Below the pieces are notes generated by a model. That model worked only from the letters and a program-made list of their open reading frames with translations, was not told the DNA's origin and did no database searches. Both the position numbers and the translations under genes were made by a program. From Himantopus leucocephalus (taxonomy: Eukaryota > Chordata > Aves > Charadriiformes > Recurvirostridae), in NCBI GenBank assembly GCA_003993805.1, contig RSEF01000031.1:18639741-18703740 (forward strand): a DNA stretch of 64,000 nt. The letters are read 5' to 3'. This document shows positions 24,201-36,824 of this stretch, piece after piece. Every line of letters begins with the position of its first letter. Position 1 is the stretch's first letter.

Positions 24201-27200
24201 TTTGGTGGATTCATTGTATTACTTTGAATTGGCTTGTTTCACAGAATTGTTTTGTTTTTCCTGATAACTGAGTTAGACTGTGCGTACGTGTGGTGAGGGG
24301 CAGGAGGGAGGAGACACAAGATGCTTTGCTACTCATGTTCATTGCACACAAACACATGATAGCCATTGTACAGGGTTTAACAGAAAATGGTCTCTGTGTG
24401 GTGCTGTACACATTGACCGAAGTGGATAAATCTGCCCCCTGTGGGGGCAGTTTGCAGTCTTACCTCTTTTCTCAAATACTCATGTCTTCAAAGGCTTGTA
24501 ACTGCTATAGTTGTCTATATCTACAGTATTGTATTAAATACAGCCAGGGCATAGGCCCAAACAGTGTCCTGTAGTCATTGTTTAGTTTTAGCATGCACCA
24601 TAATACAGTTTTGACCCACACCAGCTAGCGTCCTCACAGACACCCAGGTACAGTTCAAGAGTTAGCGAAGACCAGAGATGGTTGCCGCTGAGCAGTGTAG
24701 ACACAGCTGCTCTTCTAAGGAAAGAGAATTTAATTGTATAGTCATAAGCTGGGCCATGCCTCTCACTCTCAGGCTGGAGAACGACTTATGTTTTTTTGTT
24801 TCAGCAATTGACACAGATAAGTAAGCATAGAGGTGCCAGTAGCATTTGTTTTACCTGTTGTAAATGGATACATCTTGTATCCATGATACTTAGTATTGTT
24901 AGAAGGAGGGATATGACTTCATATTCCCAACTTTTAAATTTTTGTGCAGTGTGTGTCCTTGATACCTCAGTAAAGTCACAATTTAAAAAGAAAACATTTG
25001 TCTTGTAAGGCTTACTTGGAGTCGCCATATACCAACATACACTCATTTTGGAATGCTGTGTGTTTAAAACAGAATCCAGAAATAGACTGATAAATAAGAT
25101 ACAACCTTAAAAGAATGGTTGTCTGTTGAGAACTGACATTTGTATTTGAAAGTTATTATCTAGTATTGTATCCAGTTACCAGATCACTGTAGGCTCATAA
25201 CAAAGATGCACATAGTAGAGCTGTAAGACTTTATGGCCATAGCTCCAAATGAAGTTAACACTGACTCTTAAGTAGGCATTACTGGAAATGTAGAAATTGT
25301 AATTACCAGACGCTATTCTGGAGTCTCTAGTGGAGTTTGTTGTCATTCTGTATCCATGTTTTCATTTTCTAGGTCTGAAATATGCCTTCACTTTCTTAAC
25401 TTAGCTGTGATGCTTCAGAGAGGACTCCATGTGCAAAGGCAGTAACAACTGAAAGTGATCACTGCATGCATGATATATAAGTGATATATAAGGTATAAAG
25501 TGAATGACTTTATGTAAGAAGTCTGTCAGTGACTTTGGAATTGCACAAAAATCAGAGTTCTTTATTTTAAATATAAAATCACCTTTATTTAAAAAAGTAA
25601 GGAAAACATCAGGGAAGTTCACTTTGTGTTCTTTGAAGTAATAAGTCAACAACATCCCATCCAAAAGCCTGAAATATGTTCTAAAGTACTTCCAAAACTA
25701 TTTTTAAAGTATTGTGTATTGTAAGCAAGCATAGTTTCAAGGGCTTTTGCACTTTCTTAGGTCCCTTTGACATCATAAATCACAATGGCCTTGGTTTATA
25801 TAATCAGCAAAATCCTACATGGAGATGTAACTTCAGAATTTAATATTTGTCTAGTATTAATTAAACACAGTTCTTACACACAGGATCTACCTTACTTTCT
25901 CAGTATACTCTCCTTGAAAACCCCTTGTTAATGTAGACAAAAGGGATACCTCCAATTTGTCTTTCTCTGGACAGACATTCCCAAGCATCTATGATTTCAC
26001 TTCCTAATCTCTCTGACGTTTGCTCCTGGGTATGACATTCCCATAATATTTTCTGGCCTTTACGGCATCTAGCTCTTTCCAGTGCAAAATTTCCTGGTGA
26101 TTCCTGTTTCCTGACAGTCTGAATAAGATCATGCTTTTTATGATTTCAGACTCCTAGAGGTGAAGTAATTTTCAGGGTGGAGGGTATGTGAGAGGTTGCT
26201 TTTTATAGCATACAAGAATGATGACAAGACATTTGACTGAAGATGCTGTAAATCACAGAATTATTGTTACAACTGCAAGTCGTGCTTTTTCTTTGCTTGC
26301 TTTTTTTAGTTTCACAGCAGGTGAGTGGCAAATGTGTGTAGCACTGACAGTTCTTTTGGTCCAACCCACAAATCCTCCTTTAAATATTGTCAGTCTGTAG
26401 AAAAGATTGCTATCCAGACATGCATGCATACACACAACCACAGACATATTAGCACCTGTTGTCTGGGGAATGGACACATCACGGCTCATTTGTCATGGAT
26501 AATTTGGTATGCAATCTCTTGCTTGACAGTAAGCCACATACATAAGCAGGCTATTTACCAAAAAGAAATAATACATTGTTATTTTTCCCTGGATAAACAG
26601 AGCTGCCAGTACACCAATGAAACTAAACTGTTTTTATTACAGTAATTCTAGGAGAAATCTCTATAGTTTAGATCACCACTGATACAGGTGTACAAGGACC
26701 CCTCATAGTAACATGTGTGAATTTTCTCAAGGACATATACGCTGCACGTCACATCTGCTCTCAGTAATCTCTGAAGAGGTATGATGCTCTCTCAGAATTA
26801 ATGCAAAAATGAGTGTGCCTGCCTTTGACTTGACTATGACAGTACTTGTACTTTTTGCTTTCTGCTAAAGCTTCCTCATACAAAAATAATTCATAACTAA
26901 AACGGGCTCTTTCTGGTCAAGGTTTTCTCATCCTGAATGCATGCTTAGTCTCTCCACTCCACATTCATAAATAGCTTGAGAGCTTTCAAGCCTCTGAGGT
27001 CATTGTGCTTCACACAATTGTTCTTTGTTGTACTCTGTAAAGGAGATTACATGAGGGCAAGCTGGAATTCCTGGATATCGTATTTCTCACTATTGAAGGG
27101 CTATCTCCTTGAATAAAAAAAGCAATAAGGCTATCTGAAGTGACCTTGGCAATTGTTCATGTGCTTTATGGCATTGTACAATTAGATGTAAATTCAAATC

Positions 27201-30200
27201 AAGAAGTCCTAGAAAATCATAGGGATCACTTTCAGGTCTGATAATGTCTCTGAACTGGTCAAATTTTGCTGGATGAAGGATACATTTTCTGAAAAACTGC
27301 TGTATGCATCAAACAAAGTGTCTGATTAATATTTTCCTACATAATTTAACCCTGTCTGTTATAGTACTCCATTGTCAGCAATTGCTGAGCTGTTAATCCC
27401 TGTAAGCATATTAAAATTAAACACATGTAATGGAAATAAGTTGCTGTTCACTAGGGGTAATTCTTAATAAGTAGAGCCAAAAAGCAAATTACAAGGAATG
27501 TCATTATTGCTAAATGAATGTTACTAATGCAACCACTTGCTAGTAGATAATAGATAAAGTATTCAACACCATATAATAGAAAAATACACTAAATTGCTTT
27601 TCTTTCCTTTTAACTTTGTGAAAATGAGACGTGCAACTGCAACTGAGTGCAAGGGAGAGAGTCTGTCTCCTCTCTTTAAAAATGTTTTGATGCCATTCCT
27701 TAGTGAGAGAGGCTTCCAGACTGCTAGTTTTCAGAAAATAAGATACTGGATAGCAGAAGGAAACTGTAATACCTGGGGAGAGGGAAATGTATCACAGAGA
27801 CTGTACTTCATCCTGCACTCCAAAGAATTCAATGGGAAGAGGCAGATCTTGTGGCTGCCACCAGAAAAGTTTTGGTTAAGTCTTTGCTTTATTTGATGTC
27901 CAAAAACCTAAAGACTCAAAGCCAGAGCACACCATGCTTCTAATCAGTGTGGAGAGTGACCTGTGCTCTTGGGCCTAAGCTAACTTTAAACATGATCTTG
28001 TTCTCTATTTTAAATTATACTGAAGAGTGTGTCCACATGGAGAACAAAATTTGGGAATTGGGGCCAATGAATGCGCAGCAGGTAAAATTCTTCCTTCCCC
28101 CAAATTTAGTTCTGCTTAAGTAACTGAGAGAATTGCCAGTGCTGTGGAACCACAGATGTAGACCTGGCAGGCACCACTTAGCCGCTGTCAGCAGGCAAGA
28201 TCCTCATTCAGGCCCAAAAATGGTAAATCCTCACTGAATGTAGAAGCTGTAGTTTGCATTATCTTATTTATGTTTCTTCCCGTATTACTGAGAACCCAGT
28301 TTCACGAGGTGTGATGAGGGGCTGTCAAGAAATTGTTTGGTTCCAGTGCATGATGTTTCATTGACAGCAGATGACAGCAGTTTGGATGGACCCCCTGAGA
28401 AATCCACACCTCTATCCACATTTAAAAAAAGGATGAGAAAGAAAACTTGGTAACAGTTAGATGATGGGGTTTTTTTTTGTATGTGTGGAGTGCAACTGTG
28501 CGGTGTAACTTAATAAAGATTTTTGTCAAATATATTCACAGGGAGTTGGCCATGGTGTATACATAAAGCAAACAAGAGTTTTGGGTGTGTATTATATCCT
28601 TGTATATCTGTTATAAACATTCATTATTTTATATATCCATTATATCCTTAGCACACAGTTTGGGCTGTATGTTGCCCCAAGAAACAGGAGGCACTTTCTG
28701 CTTGTGCTCATCCCACCATGACAGCGGAGTCAGGGAAACTCTGTAACTGTTACCTCAGCTACCACGCCTTTTGTATGACCTTAAATTACAACCTAGAAAT
28801 ATCTCTTCAACAGCTTTCTGATTAAAAAATAAAACCCTACTGATTTAATATAAACCTTTTTCAAAGTGTGACAGTTTTGTTTTGTGAAGACAGACTACAA
28901 TGTCAACAAACATAATTTCATATTTCAGGAAAGTTTCTATTTTAGTCGTGTTTTGAAGCTACTCCTTTGCTTTTTATAAGATAGAATGTAAAACATTTAA
29001 AAGGGTGGATTTGTCAAAATGCATTATGTCAATGGAATAGAAACCGTCAGGTTTTTTTGTTTGTTTTGGGAGTTCAGGGTAGGGTTCAAACACACGGTAA
29101 CTTTTCTAAAAGACAAATAAAATGCTTTAGTCAAAGAATTTGCCACAACAAGCACTTTACGTGAGAAGTGCTTGAAATTTTACTTATTTCGGGTTGCAGC
29201 TAAGAGGAAGCGGAGGTGCGAAAATAGCCTTTTTAATTAAGATCTATTTCCTTATGGTCACTAATATACAAAAGTATTAGATGGATTTGCCGTGTTTCAT
29301 GAGATTACAGCTATCTGTAGTTCTTTAGTAATGCACAAGCAGATATTAGGTTAGTGAGATATACCTGGTCTGCAGTCCAGCATCCACAGCCAATGTTTGG
29401 CTCACAGGAAGTGTAATGAAACCTGAATGCATTGTATTTTATTGTTTTAGACCATCTTTTTCTGCTCTGTAAACAAAACATTTTCATAGTCACAATAATT
29501 TTGCATGCTCCTAAGCCAAAAAAAAAGGCAGAAGGAAGCAGCACCTCAGTTCCTTCTCTGTGAATGCAAGCACAGACAGCATGTTTTAAATGAAGGAGAC
29601 AACGTTAATTCAGATCCGTGAAAAGGCACAAAATACAATAACCAAAAAAGTCTCAAGCATTAAGCTTGCAGAGCTTTCAGTAACCAGTGTAAACACAGAC
29701 ATTTAAAATATCTTACAGCATTCACTGGAGTCAGCATGAACAGGAATTTGGTACAAATTACCCGCAAACTGATCAAGGACTAAGCATCGATCGCCAGTGA
29801 TGCTTGTAACTCCAAGCTCCTGTTTACAAGCTAAAGAGGTACTTACAGAGTTCAGAAAGGTCACAGATTTCAGCCTAATTTGATAGTCACTAACAACCAA
29901 TGTACCTCTCCTGTTGATTTTGGACTTCTGCCCAGGAAAGTGGGGGAGGAATTTAACATAGCCAGAAGTCTCCAAAACCTTCCCATTTACTAATAAGATC
30001 CATTGTGTAAAACCTTTGTCTTCACTAAGAAGTTCTATTGTCAAACATTTTTCTAGGTTTTCCCAGTTTTCAACAACTATTCTTTTTTCCCTCTTCTTTG
30101 AAGAAAGATAACATCCTGTCCAACCTCAAGTAGGGAAACCCCCCCACCATGCGTGCGTGCATTCGAGCATGAATGCAGTCCTATTCACAGCTCTTGGCAA

Positions 30201-33200
30201 ATAGTAATGTGGATTTTTAAGCTACTGTAACTGGACTTGAACTCTGACACAAGCGTCAGTGTACCCAGGAGTTTACTGTGCACCTTTTTAGCAAAGAAGA
30301 AAACAGAATAAAATCCAATACACTCTAGTTAGGGAGAGAACAGAAATACAGTGAAGTTATACATATGTATAAATCATAGCTACAGTCACAGAACAGGTCT
30401 GATTTTCAGTTGAAGTAGGCTGGAGAATTAAGAAGAGCAAAAGTCCTAAGAATAATAAAGCTACCTCCTTTCCTCACATAAGACACTGACCTTCTGTCTG
30501 CTTCTTTTTGTACTTGTTTTTCTGACTTTTTTTTCCCCCTTCTGTCATAGGTGTCACATCTTTGGAAGAAAAGATTAAAGCTGGTCTTGCCACAGATCAG
30601 TGTCTTGACATTGGATATCTTGCTGATATTTTATCAGCTGTCAGTGTTTCAAGTGCCCAGGGCTGAAAGAATTCCATCAAGGTCATTTGATTATCCTGAT
30701 TTTAATGAAAACCAGTTGATAATTTCCATGGGATGACTAGAAGATTCAAAATTAGTCTATTATCATCTTGTTTTTCAACCTTCTACTGCATGGGAAGTAG
30801 TCATAGTGGTGATTAGACAAGCCACATAAGCTTATCTAGAATACATCTGAATAATGAGGAATGATGTAGAGTTTTAGTGCCTTCTTCCTGAATGGTCCTA
30901 TAAAAAATAAGGACTTACATCTTCTTAGCTATTCAATAATATACACATTGATCATAAATTGTTAATCATAGCAGCAAGGGCAAATTCACCATTACATTTA
31001 CGTGACTATCACAAAAATGTTGAAGATGTAGACTCAGATTCAGCCTAACTAACATTAGGTACCTAGCAGAAATATATCTCCTAGGATTGTGTCAGGCCTA
31101 TGTTGTTTACAGACAGAAAAATAAGTAAAAGGTAGTTTCCATGGGTTACAGAAAGGGCTTTGGTTAGATAGGCTCTTCACCTGTAAAATCTCCTATTTTA
31201 GACTGGATGGGTCTAGGTCAAAGTGCATGTTTCTTGAGGATTAAAGTTTTACTGTGTGATGAGATGAAATTAATTATAACTTCATGAGGTTATTTCAGCC
31301 ACTGTAGAAAAAACTACAGCAATCTTCTCTGTATGCAGCGTAGGCAATATCTGAATACAGACAGAAATACTGTGCAAAAGAAATTGTAAGCAGCCCTGAG
31401 GAGATTAGCTGCCTTTCTCCAGCAACAGTGAGGTTCATGTCTCTCTGTATCATATAAATCAGTTTCCCCAGGTAATAGTGTTTATTGGTCACATATACCA
31501 TGATATCATGGTCACAGGACTGGGACTTTTTTGTTGTTTTTTAGTATCTGTTAGGGAATTAAGCTTGGAATGTGCTGAGGAGATGATTTTTAGAGAAGGC
31601 AATAGATGTGAGGACACTTGGCTATCTGGATTATTAATCAGGGGAACTCAAGGGACAGATATGAAAAAATGAGCCATATAAAAGCACAATGCACAAGCTA
31701 TGAGATATCTGTAGTATAATTAGAAGGTGTAGTCAGCAAATGCAAAACAGCTTTTCCTGGTAGACTTGCTTGGCTCTTTAACCTCACTCCATATATAAAG
31801 CAATCCATGTTTTTCCTTCCTAATATTATTTTGAGAATAAAATAAGGCAAATAAAACACAAGTAAAAATGTATTATTGCAATCATACACAAAACTTTTGA
31901 CTAATGAAAAATGCATCTGGACTGTAAGAAATTTTATTCCCTTTCATTTGTTTTGAATAGCAGCTCCTAGTGACCAAAGGCCACTGAACTCCTTAACCAA
32001 GTGAGTAAAGCAAGACAGAATATAGCCATAAAATTTGAGATGGCAAAATCAAAGGTGAGGTTTTTAAACACTCTGGAGGACAGGATCGGGATTCAAAAAG
32101 ATCTTGACAAAAATGGAAAGTTGTTCCAAAACCTTACAGAATAAAATTTTGTGAGACAATAACAAAATACAATCAATAGAAAAATGAAGCTAATAAATGG
32201 CTGCAGGAGACAAATACTCAGGTAGGGAGAGATACCACACAAAAGGATCTGGGACTACAGTGATCACAAATACAGCAGAAGTCAATAATTTTATGCCACG
32301 GATGGGGGCAGTGGAAAGGGAGAGTTTATTCTAGGATGTGTGTAAGGCAAGAAAGGCAACCATAGTTATTGATGCAAGCTCACTGTGCTCTACTCATCCT
32401 GGGGAGGGGTAGAAGCTGTGTGTCTACCTTAGTACAGCCCTGAGCCCAAGTTTATTAATTTTACTGAGAGTCTAAGTTTAGAAACTCAGTTTTTCTGATA
32501 TGCTCATGTGAGCTTGCAGAGTGGGTTGCCTTTTTTTTTCTATTTTTCACTTTTTTGGTCAGAGCACAAGCAGAGGAAAAATATCTGCCTGTAATGTGCA
32601 TATGCAATGAAAGGCAGAAAAAAAGTGAGGGTATAAAATATGATGGGCCATAGGTGGATCACTGGGTAGATAACATAAGGTCAAATTGAGAATGGCAGAA
32701 CCCAACTGGCTGAAAAATAGATAAAATGTCAGTAAAGGGAGAGTGAGGCTGGGTAAAAATCAGGAGGGGAGGGGAGGGGAGGGAATGAGAGGGAGAGGAC
32801 AGAGCAGAGGAAGGTGGTAGAGAAAGCGGGGGCTTTAAAGTCTTTAGTCACGGCTGTCTTACTTGTCACTAACAGCAACAAGCAGTGAGGTGTAACAAAT
32901 CAACCACATGGCCATCACCTCTGCTGGAAAGGGAAAGGAGGAAAAAATACCAGCCTCTTCCAGATGAAGCTGTATATGTTTCTGTACACATGATGCATAT
33001 TCCCAAAATAGAGCTTGTAGAATGCTGGCTGAATCTGTTCCTCTCAGAAAATCTCTCGGGCTTTTTAAAATACCACTTAGTCATCAGTATATTCTCTTTG
33101 TGTCTAATCCCAAGGGCAGCATCATTTTCAACAGCAGAAGTACTCACAACACCTTCATTTAGCACTCATTTAATATTACCTCTGAGGGAGAACCTTGCAT

Positions 33201-34708
33201 TCCTTATTTAGCTTTTCCCTCCCCACACCTGCGGGCAGCCCATTTATACAGTAGCTTGGGTCACACACACGTCTCCCGGACTCTTCCCTGGCTGCTAGCT
33301 GTTTAATGTTAATGAATTTAGGGTGCATGACTCCAGAGACTGCCACAGTTAAGCAGATAGTAAATTAATCTGACAGGTGACTGACAGGTCCTTTCTGTAG
33401 TTTGTCAGCTCAGGCACAGCGGGAACTGCTACTGCCGGCAAAAGGGAGCGTGTGACTGGGGGTGGTGGAGGCTCGTGTGCCCCAGCTGGGACCTTACCCC
33501 ACTGCATCTGAGTGACTGCAGGTGAGAGATGTAGTCCTGACTTTAAAGTGTAACAGAGGTGATGAAATCTAGAAGTGTGGATGAGTTTTTTGTAAATTAT
33601 TGTGGGTTTTTGCCCTTCAGAGTTTTTGCTTGTCCTCATAAAAAACACGTTTTTTTTCCTTTCCTCTCTTCCTCTGCAATTATGCTGTAAGTTCTCTTCC
33701 TCTTTTGGGGGAAGTAGATACTGGGCATGTTATTTTGGGGGTGTTACAAGAAAAAAGCGTTCGTTATATCTTTTTCAAAGGGGGACATGCTGTGATTAAT
33801 GCTATACTACTTCATGCTCCATAATCCTAGCAACTTGGATTTTGCTTATGTGTTTTTTTTAGTGGAAGGCACGTATTCAAAGCAGCATAGAAAAAATTGC
33901 ACCACAAGTCCGGTTTTGCATATGCAGTGGGAAAGCCAGTAGTGCAAACTGCAGGCTCTAGACAGCTTCCTTTGTGTTTTCCTGAAGAATAAGGAAGCAA
34001 AGTAAGCAGTTTTACAGGAGCACTTCATGTATAAAACCTGCTGAAAGCCAAATACCTTAAAATGGAGTCTGTTGTAAGGTTGAGTTTTTAAAATGTCACT
34101 TTCCTGCGTCACTGCAGCTTGTGTCAAATAAGCTAATCATGATCACAGCTCTGTCTCCAGTGGGAAGGCTTTTATACTGCAAGAACTAGCCTTATAACAC
34201 AGGTACTGACTGTACTTGTATTCTTGATGTGTCAGCAGGCATGAAAAGTTAAACTAGAGAGAACACTTTGACTAAATGACTTAATTAAAATATGCTGGTT
34301 TTTTGAAGCTAAAACATATTAAGGAGGCCTACTAGTTATGTAGGCAGTTTCAGCTTTATTTTTTTCACTAAAGCAGTCTTTATCCTGTGAGAACACAGCC
34401 AGTTTTAAATGTAAGCATTCCTCTCCTTGCTGTGCTCAATCAAGCAATCTGCTCTGAGCCCAAGATCCCTCATACCAAACAAATGCCGTAACAACTCCAG
34501 GTTCTTTGTGTGCACTTAAATACTGTATGGCACTGACATAGTGACTCTGGGTCAAAGAGCTTGGTGGCTCTTTTCCCCTTACTGGCATTAGTTGGCTTCA
34601 ATGAAAAATGCCACCTTTCCCACTGAATCTTGCCTCTCATACGTGCACTGAAAAACTGATCAAAATCTGTACCTCTCCGCTTTCATACAACCAAAGTTCT
34701 TCATTAAC
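21212..34708. other. Long AT-rich unique sequence without recognised gene
   Basis: About 13.5 kb in which I recognise no repeat family and no known gene. It includes a purine-rich GGGGA tract (listed), a minus-strand pair of splice-bounded open segments near 29.4-30.1 kb (see findings), a strong polypyrimidine acceptor-like site ending at 30550, and a GC-richer patch at 33.2-33.5 kb with a TATA-like sequence and a donor-like site. Open frames up to 113 codons occur (29703-30044 minus) with no recognised domain. Confidence 0.5.
32763..32784. repeat. GGGGA purine repeat, quadruplex-capable
   Basis: Three GGGGA units and a GGGA unit in tandem, continuing into a degenerate purine-rich stretch to about 32830. 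Four G-runs separated by single A residues meet the usual G-quadruplex pattern on the plus strand. Confidence 0.6.
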
Positions 34709-34748
34709 TGCTCCAGCATGGGTCCCCCATGGGGTCACAAGTCCTGCC
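34709..34748. repeat. GC-rich repeat-like segment abutting the assembly gap
   Basis: A 40-base GC-rich segment (ctccagcatgggtccccc type) ending directly at the N run. It resembles units of a GC-rich repeat seen in bird genomes, recalled from memory rather than searched. Only one partial unit is present, so tandem organisation is inferred, not seen. Confidence 0.35.
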
Positions 34749-34848
34749 NNNNNNNNNNNNNNNNNNNNNNNNNNNNNNNNNNNNNNNNNNNNNNNNNNNN
34801 NNNNNNNNNNNNNNNNNNNNNNNNNNNNNNNNNNNNNNNNNNNNNNNN
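34749..34848. other. Assembly gap of 100 N
   Basis: Exactly 100 N bases, the usual placeholder for a gap of unknown length. Frames reported across it are meaningless. Sequence on the right is the interior of a CR1 element whose 3' part is missing; sequence on the left is a GC-rich repeat-like segment. Confidence 0.98.
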
Positions 34849-35205
34849 GGGCAGAGTAGAGGGGGAGGATGACCTCTCTTGACCTGCTGGCTACACCCTT
34901 CTTGATGCACCCCAGGATGCCATCGGCTTTCTCAGCCACAAAGGCACATTGCTGCCTCATGTTCATCCTGTTGTCCACCAGGACTCCCAGGTCTTTTTCC
35001 ACGGAGCTGCTTTCCAGGAGGTCAGACCCTAACCTGTACTGATGCCTGGGGTTATTATGGGGTTATTCCTCCCCAGGTGCAAGACCCTACACTTGCCTTT
35101 GTTGAATTTCATAAGGTTTCTCTCTGTCCAACTCTCCAGCCTGTCCAGGTCATGCTGTATGGCTATGATAATAGCACGCTGTCCTATTGGTTCCAGTGTG
35201 GACAT
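34849..35205 (-). mobile_element. CR1 LINE fragment interrupted by assembly gap
   Basis: Minus-strand CR1 ORF2 C-terminal region. The frame near 34849-35002 contains the classic run 'EKDLGVLVD' followed by '[33 protein letters not shown]', close to the family and less decayed than the other copies here. A shifted frame at about 35029-35200 continues the 5' side ('[24 protein letters not shown]'). The sense strand runs leftward into the gap, so the 3' half is unsequenced or lost. Similarity fades between 35165 and 35205. Confidence 0.93.
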
Positions 35206-36467
35206 AATTTGCTCAATAACTGATAGCTGAGACATCATTAAGGTTGTGTTGGAATTTTCACACATAGACTATTATCATAGTCTACTGTAGCTTCCATTTG
35301 TGTTTTATTTCTGCCTCCCTCCGCCCCCGTCCCCTCGCCAGTTCTTATTGCCTCTTTCCTACCAATATTTCTCTATGCTACTTGCAGTTTTCTGTTTATG
35401 TTTTCCTCTAAATTCTTCTTTCTTAGTGTTTAATTGGTGTCCCATAAAGTTCCCCAAAACAATATTAGTCAGGTGTTAGGAAATGTACCCAAACCCATCC
35501 CAGCAGTTGAATGACACCTGGGTTAGATATTTGCAAGCTCCCTTTTTCATTGTCACCTTAAATCTGATAAGGTACCGACCAAGGATTTTATTCAATTTAT
35601 CAAAACATCTCATAAGAGGATCAGAACTTAACCATTTTTATTAAATCTTTTAAGCAATATATTAGTTGTACTTAAATTGTGAATGAAAGGTTCAAATACC
35701 TGAAATCTAAACTTTAATTTTACAGTACTACCGGAGATGGCTTCACCCTTTAGCCTGTCTCCTCAGAATTGACTTCAGCTGCATCCACCTCTTTCTCAGT
35801 GTTGCTTGGTGTGTGTCTTTTGGCAGAATTGAAAATTACTAGGCACAAAGCATTCTGCATAATAATAAAGGAGTTACCTATAAACACAATAGAGAGAAGG
35901 ACTCCTTGAGGCCAGACTGACTGGGCTCTGTATGATGTTAACACATCCATGCCATGCAGCGTGTCTGAGTTAGCTGTGCAGAGTCAGGCTCTCCTTGGGA
36001 CTTAGTCAGGCTCTTGTGAACCTCTTAGTCTCGGCGAAGCAGCCTTTGGTCATGCCTCTGCTGTTGGGAGCCCACATCTTTTTCAGAGAAGCCTCATTTT
36101 AAATACTGAGAGCCTACAGCTCTAGGGTTATGCAAACCTGATCTGGGAATGTGTGCCAGCTGCTATGAAGGGTGCATTAATTCACCACATACTTCCTTGA
36201 GCTTTCTGTTCCCTGCCTGAAAATCCACAGATGTGCAGATTCCTTGAGGACAGAGTTTTCTGGATGGATTACATCCCATGTGGTGTGATAGGCTGCTTTA
36301 GCTCTTTGATCTGCTCTGGTGCAACACAGGAGTAACTAGCCATGGCTAATCATGGGAGACAGGCTAATCAGGGAGCCTGGGAAAGAAAATCAAACTTAAT
36401 TCGTTTTTATTCAATGAGTTAACATTGAATGAATAACCAAAGTATTTTGATAGAAAAATGTCTCAAA
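35206..36467. other. Unique non-coding sequence
   Basis: AT-rich sequence with no recognised gene or repeat. A minus-strand frame of 66 codons (35750-35950) has no domain signature. Confidence 0.5.
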
Positions 36468-36824
36468 CTTTTACTTTTCCTTTTACTTTTCCTTTTCCTT
36501 TTCCTTTTTATTTTCCTTTTTCTTTTTTCTTTTTTCCTTTTTCCTTTTCTTCTTCTTCTTCTTCTTCTTTTTCTTTTTCTTTTTCTTTTTCTTTTTCTTT
36601 TTCTTTTTCTTTTTCTTTTTCTTTTTCTTTTTCTTTTTTTTCTTTTTCTTCTTCTTCTTCTTCTTCTTCTTCTTTTTCTCCTTTTTCTTCTTCTCCTTCT
36701 CCTTCTTCTTCTCCTTCTCCTTCTTCTTCTCCTTCTTTTTCTCCTTCTTCTTCTTCTTCTTCTTCTTCTTCTTCTTCTTCTTCTTCTTCTTCTTCTTCTT
36801 CTTCTTCTTCTTCTTCTTTTCTTC
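36468..36824. repeat. Long pyrimidine tract: TTTTCC, TTTTTC, TTCTCC and TTC microsatellites
   Basis: About 357 bases almost wholly C and T on the plus strand. In order it holds TTTTCC/TTTTA-like units (36468-36545), a short TTC run, roughly eleven TTTTTC hexamers (36568-36634), TTC, mixed TTCTCC units (36680-36744), and 24 uninterrupted TTC units (36745-36816). Frames of 120 to 178 codons run through it on both strands and encode only Phe/Leu/Ser or Lys/Glu. They are compositional artefacts. Homopurine-homopyrimidine mirror tracts can form triplex DNA, and GAA-TTC runs are prone to length change. Confidence 0.97.

Noticed and set aside
30551..30736. Open frame directly after one of the strongest acceptor-like sites in the window
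   Set aside because: The acceptor is excellent but no donor follows, two frames are open for a similar distance, and neither translation is recognised. Long pyrimidine tracts create such sites by chance.
34608..35002. Frames running across the N gap
   Set aside because: The 100 N placeholder has no defined sequence or length, so continuity across it is meaningless. The right-hand part is CR1.
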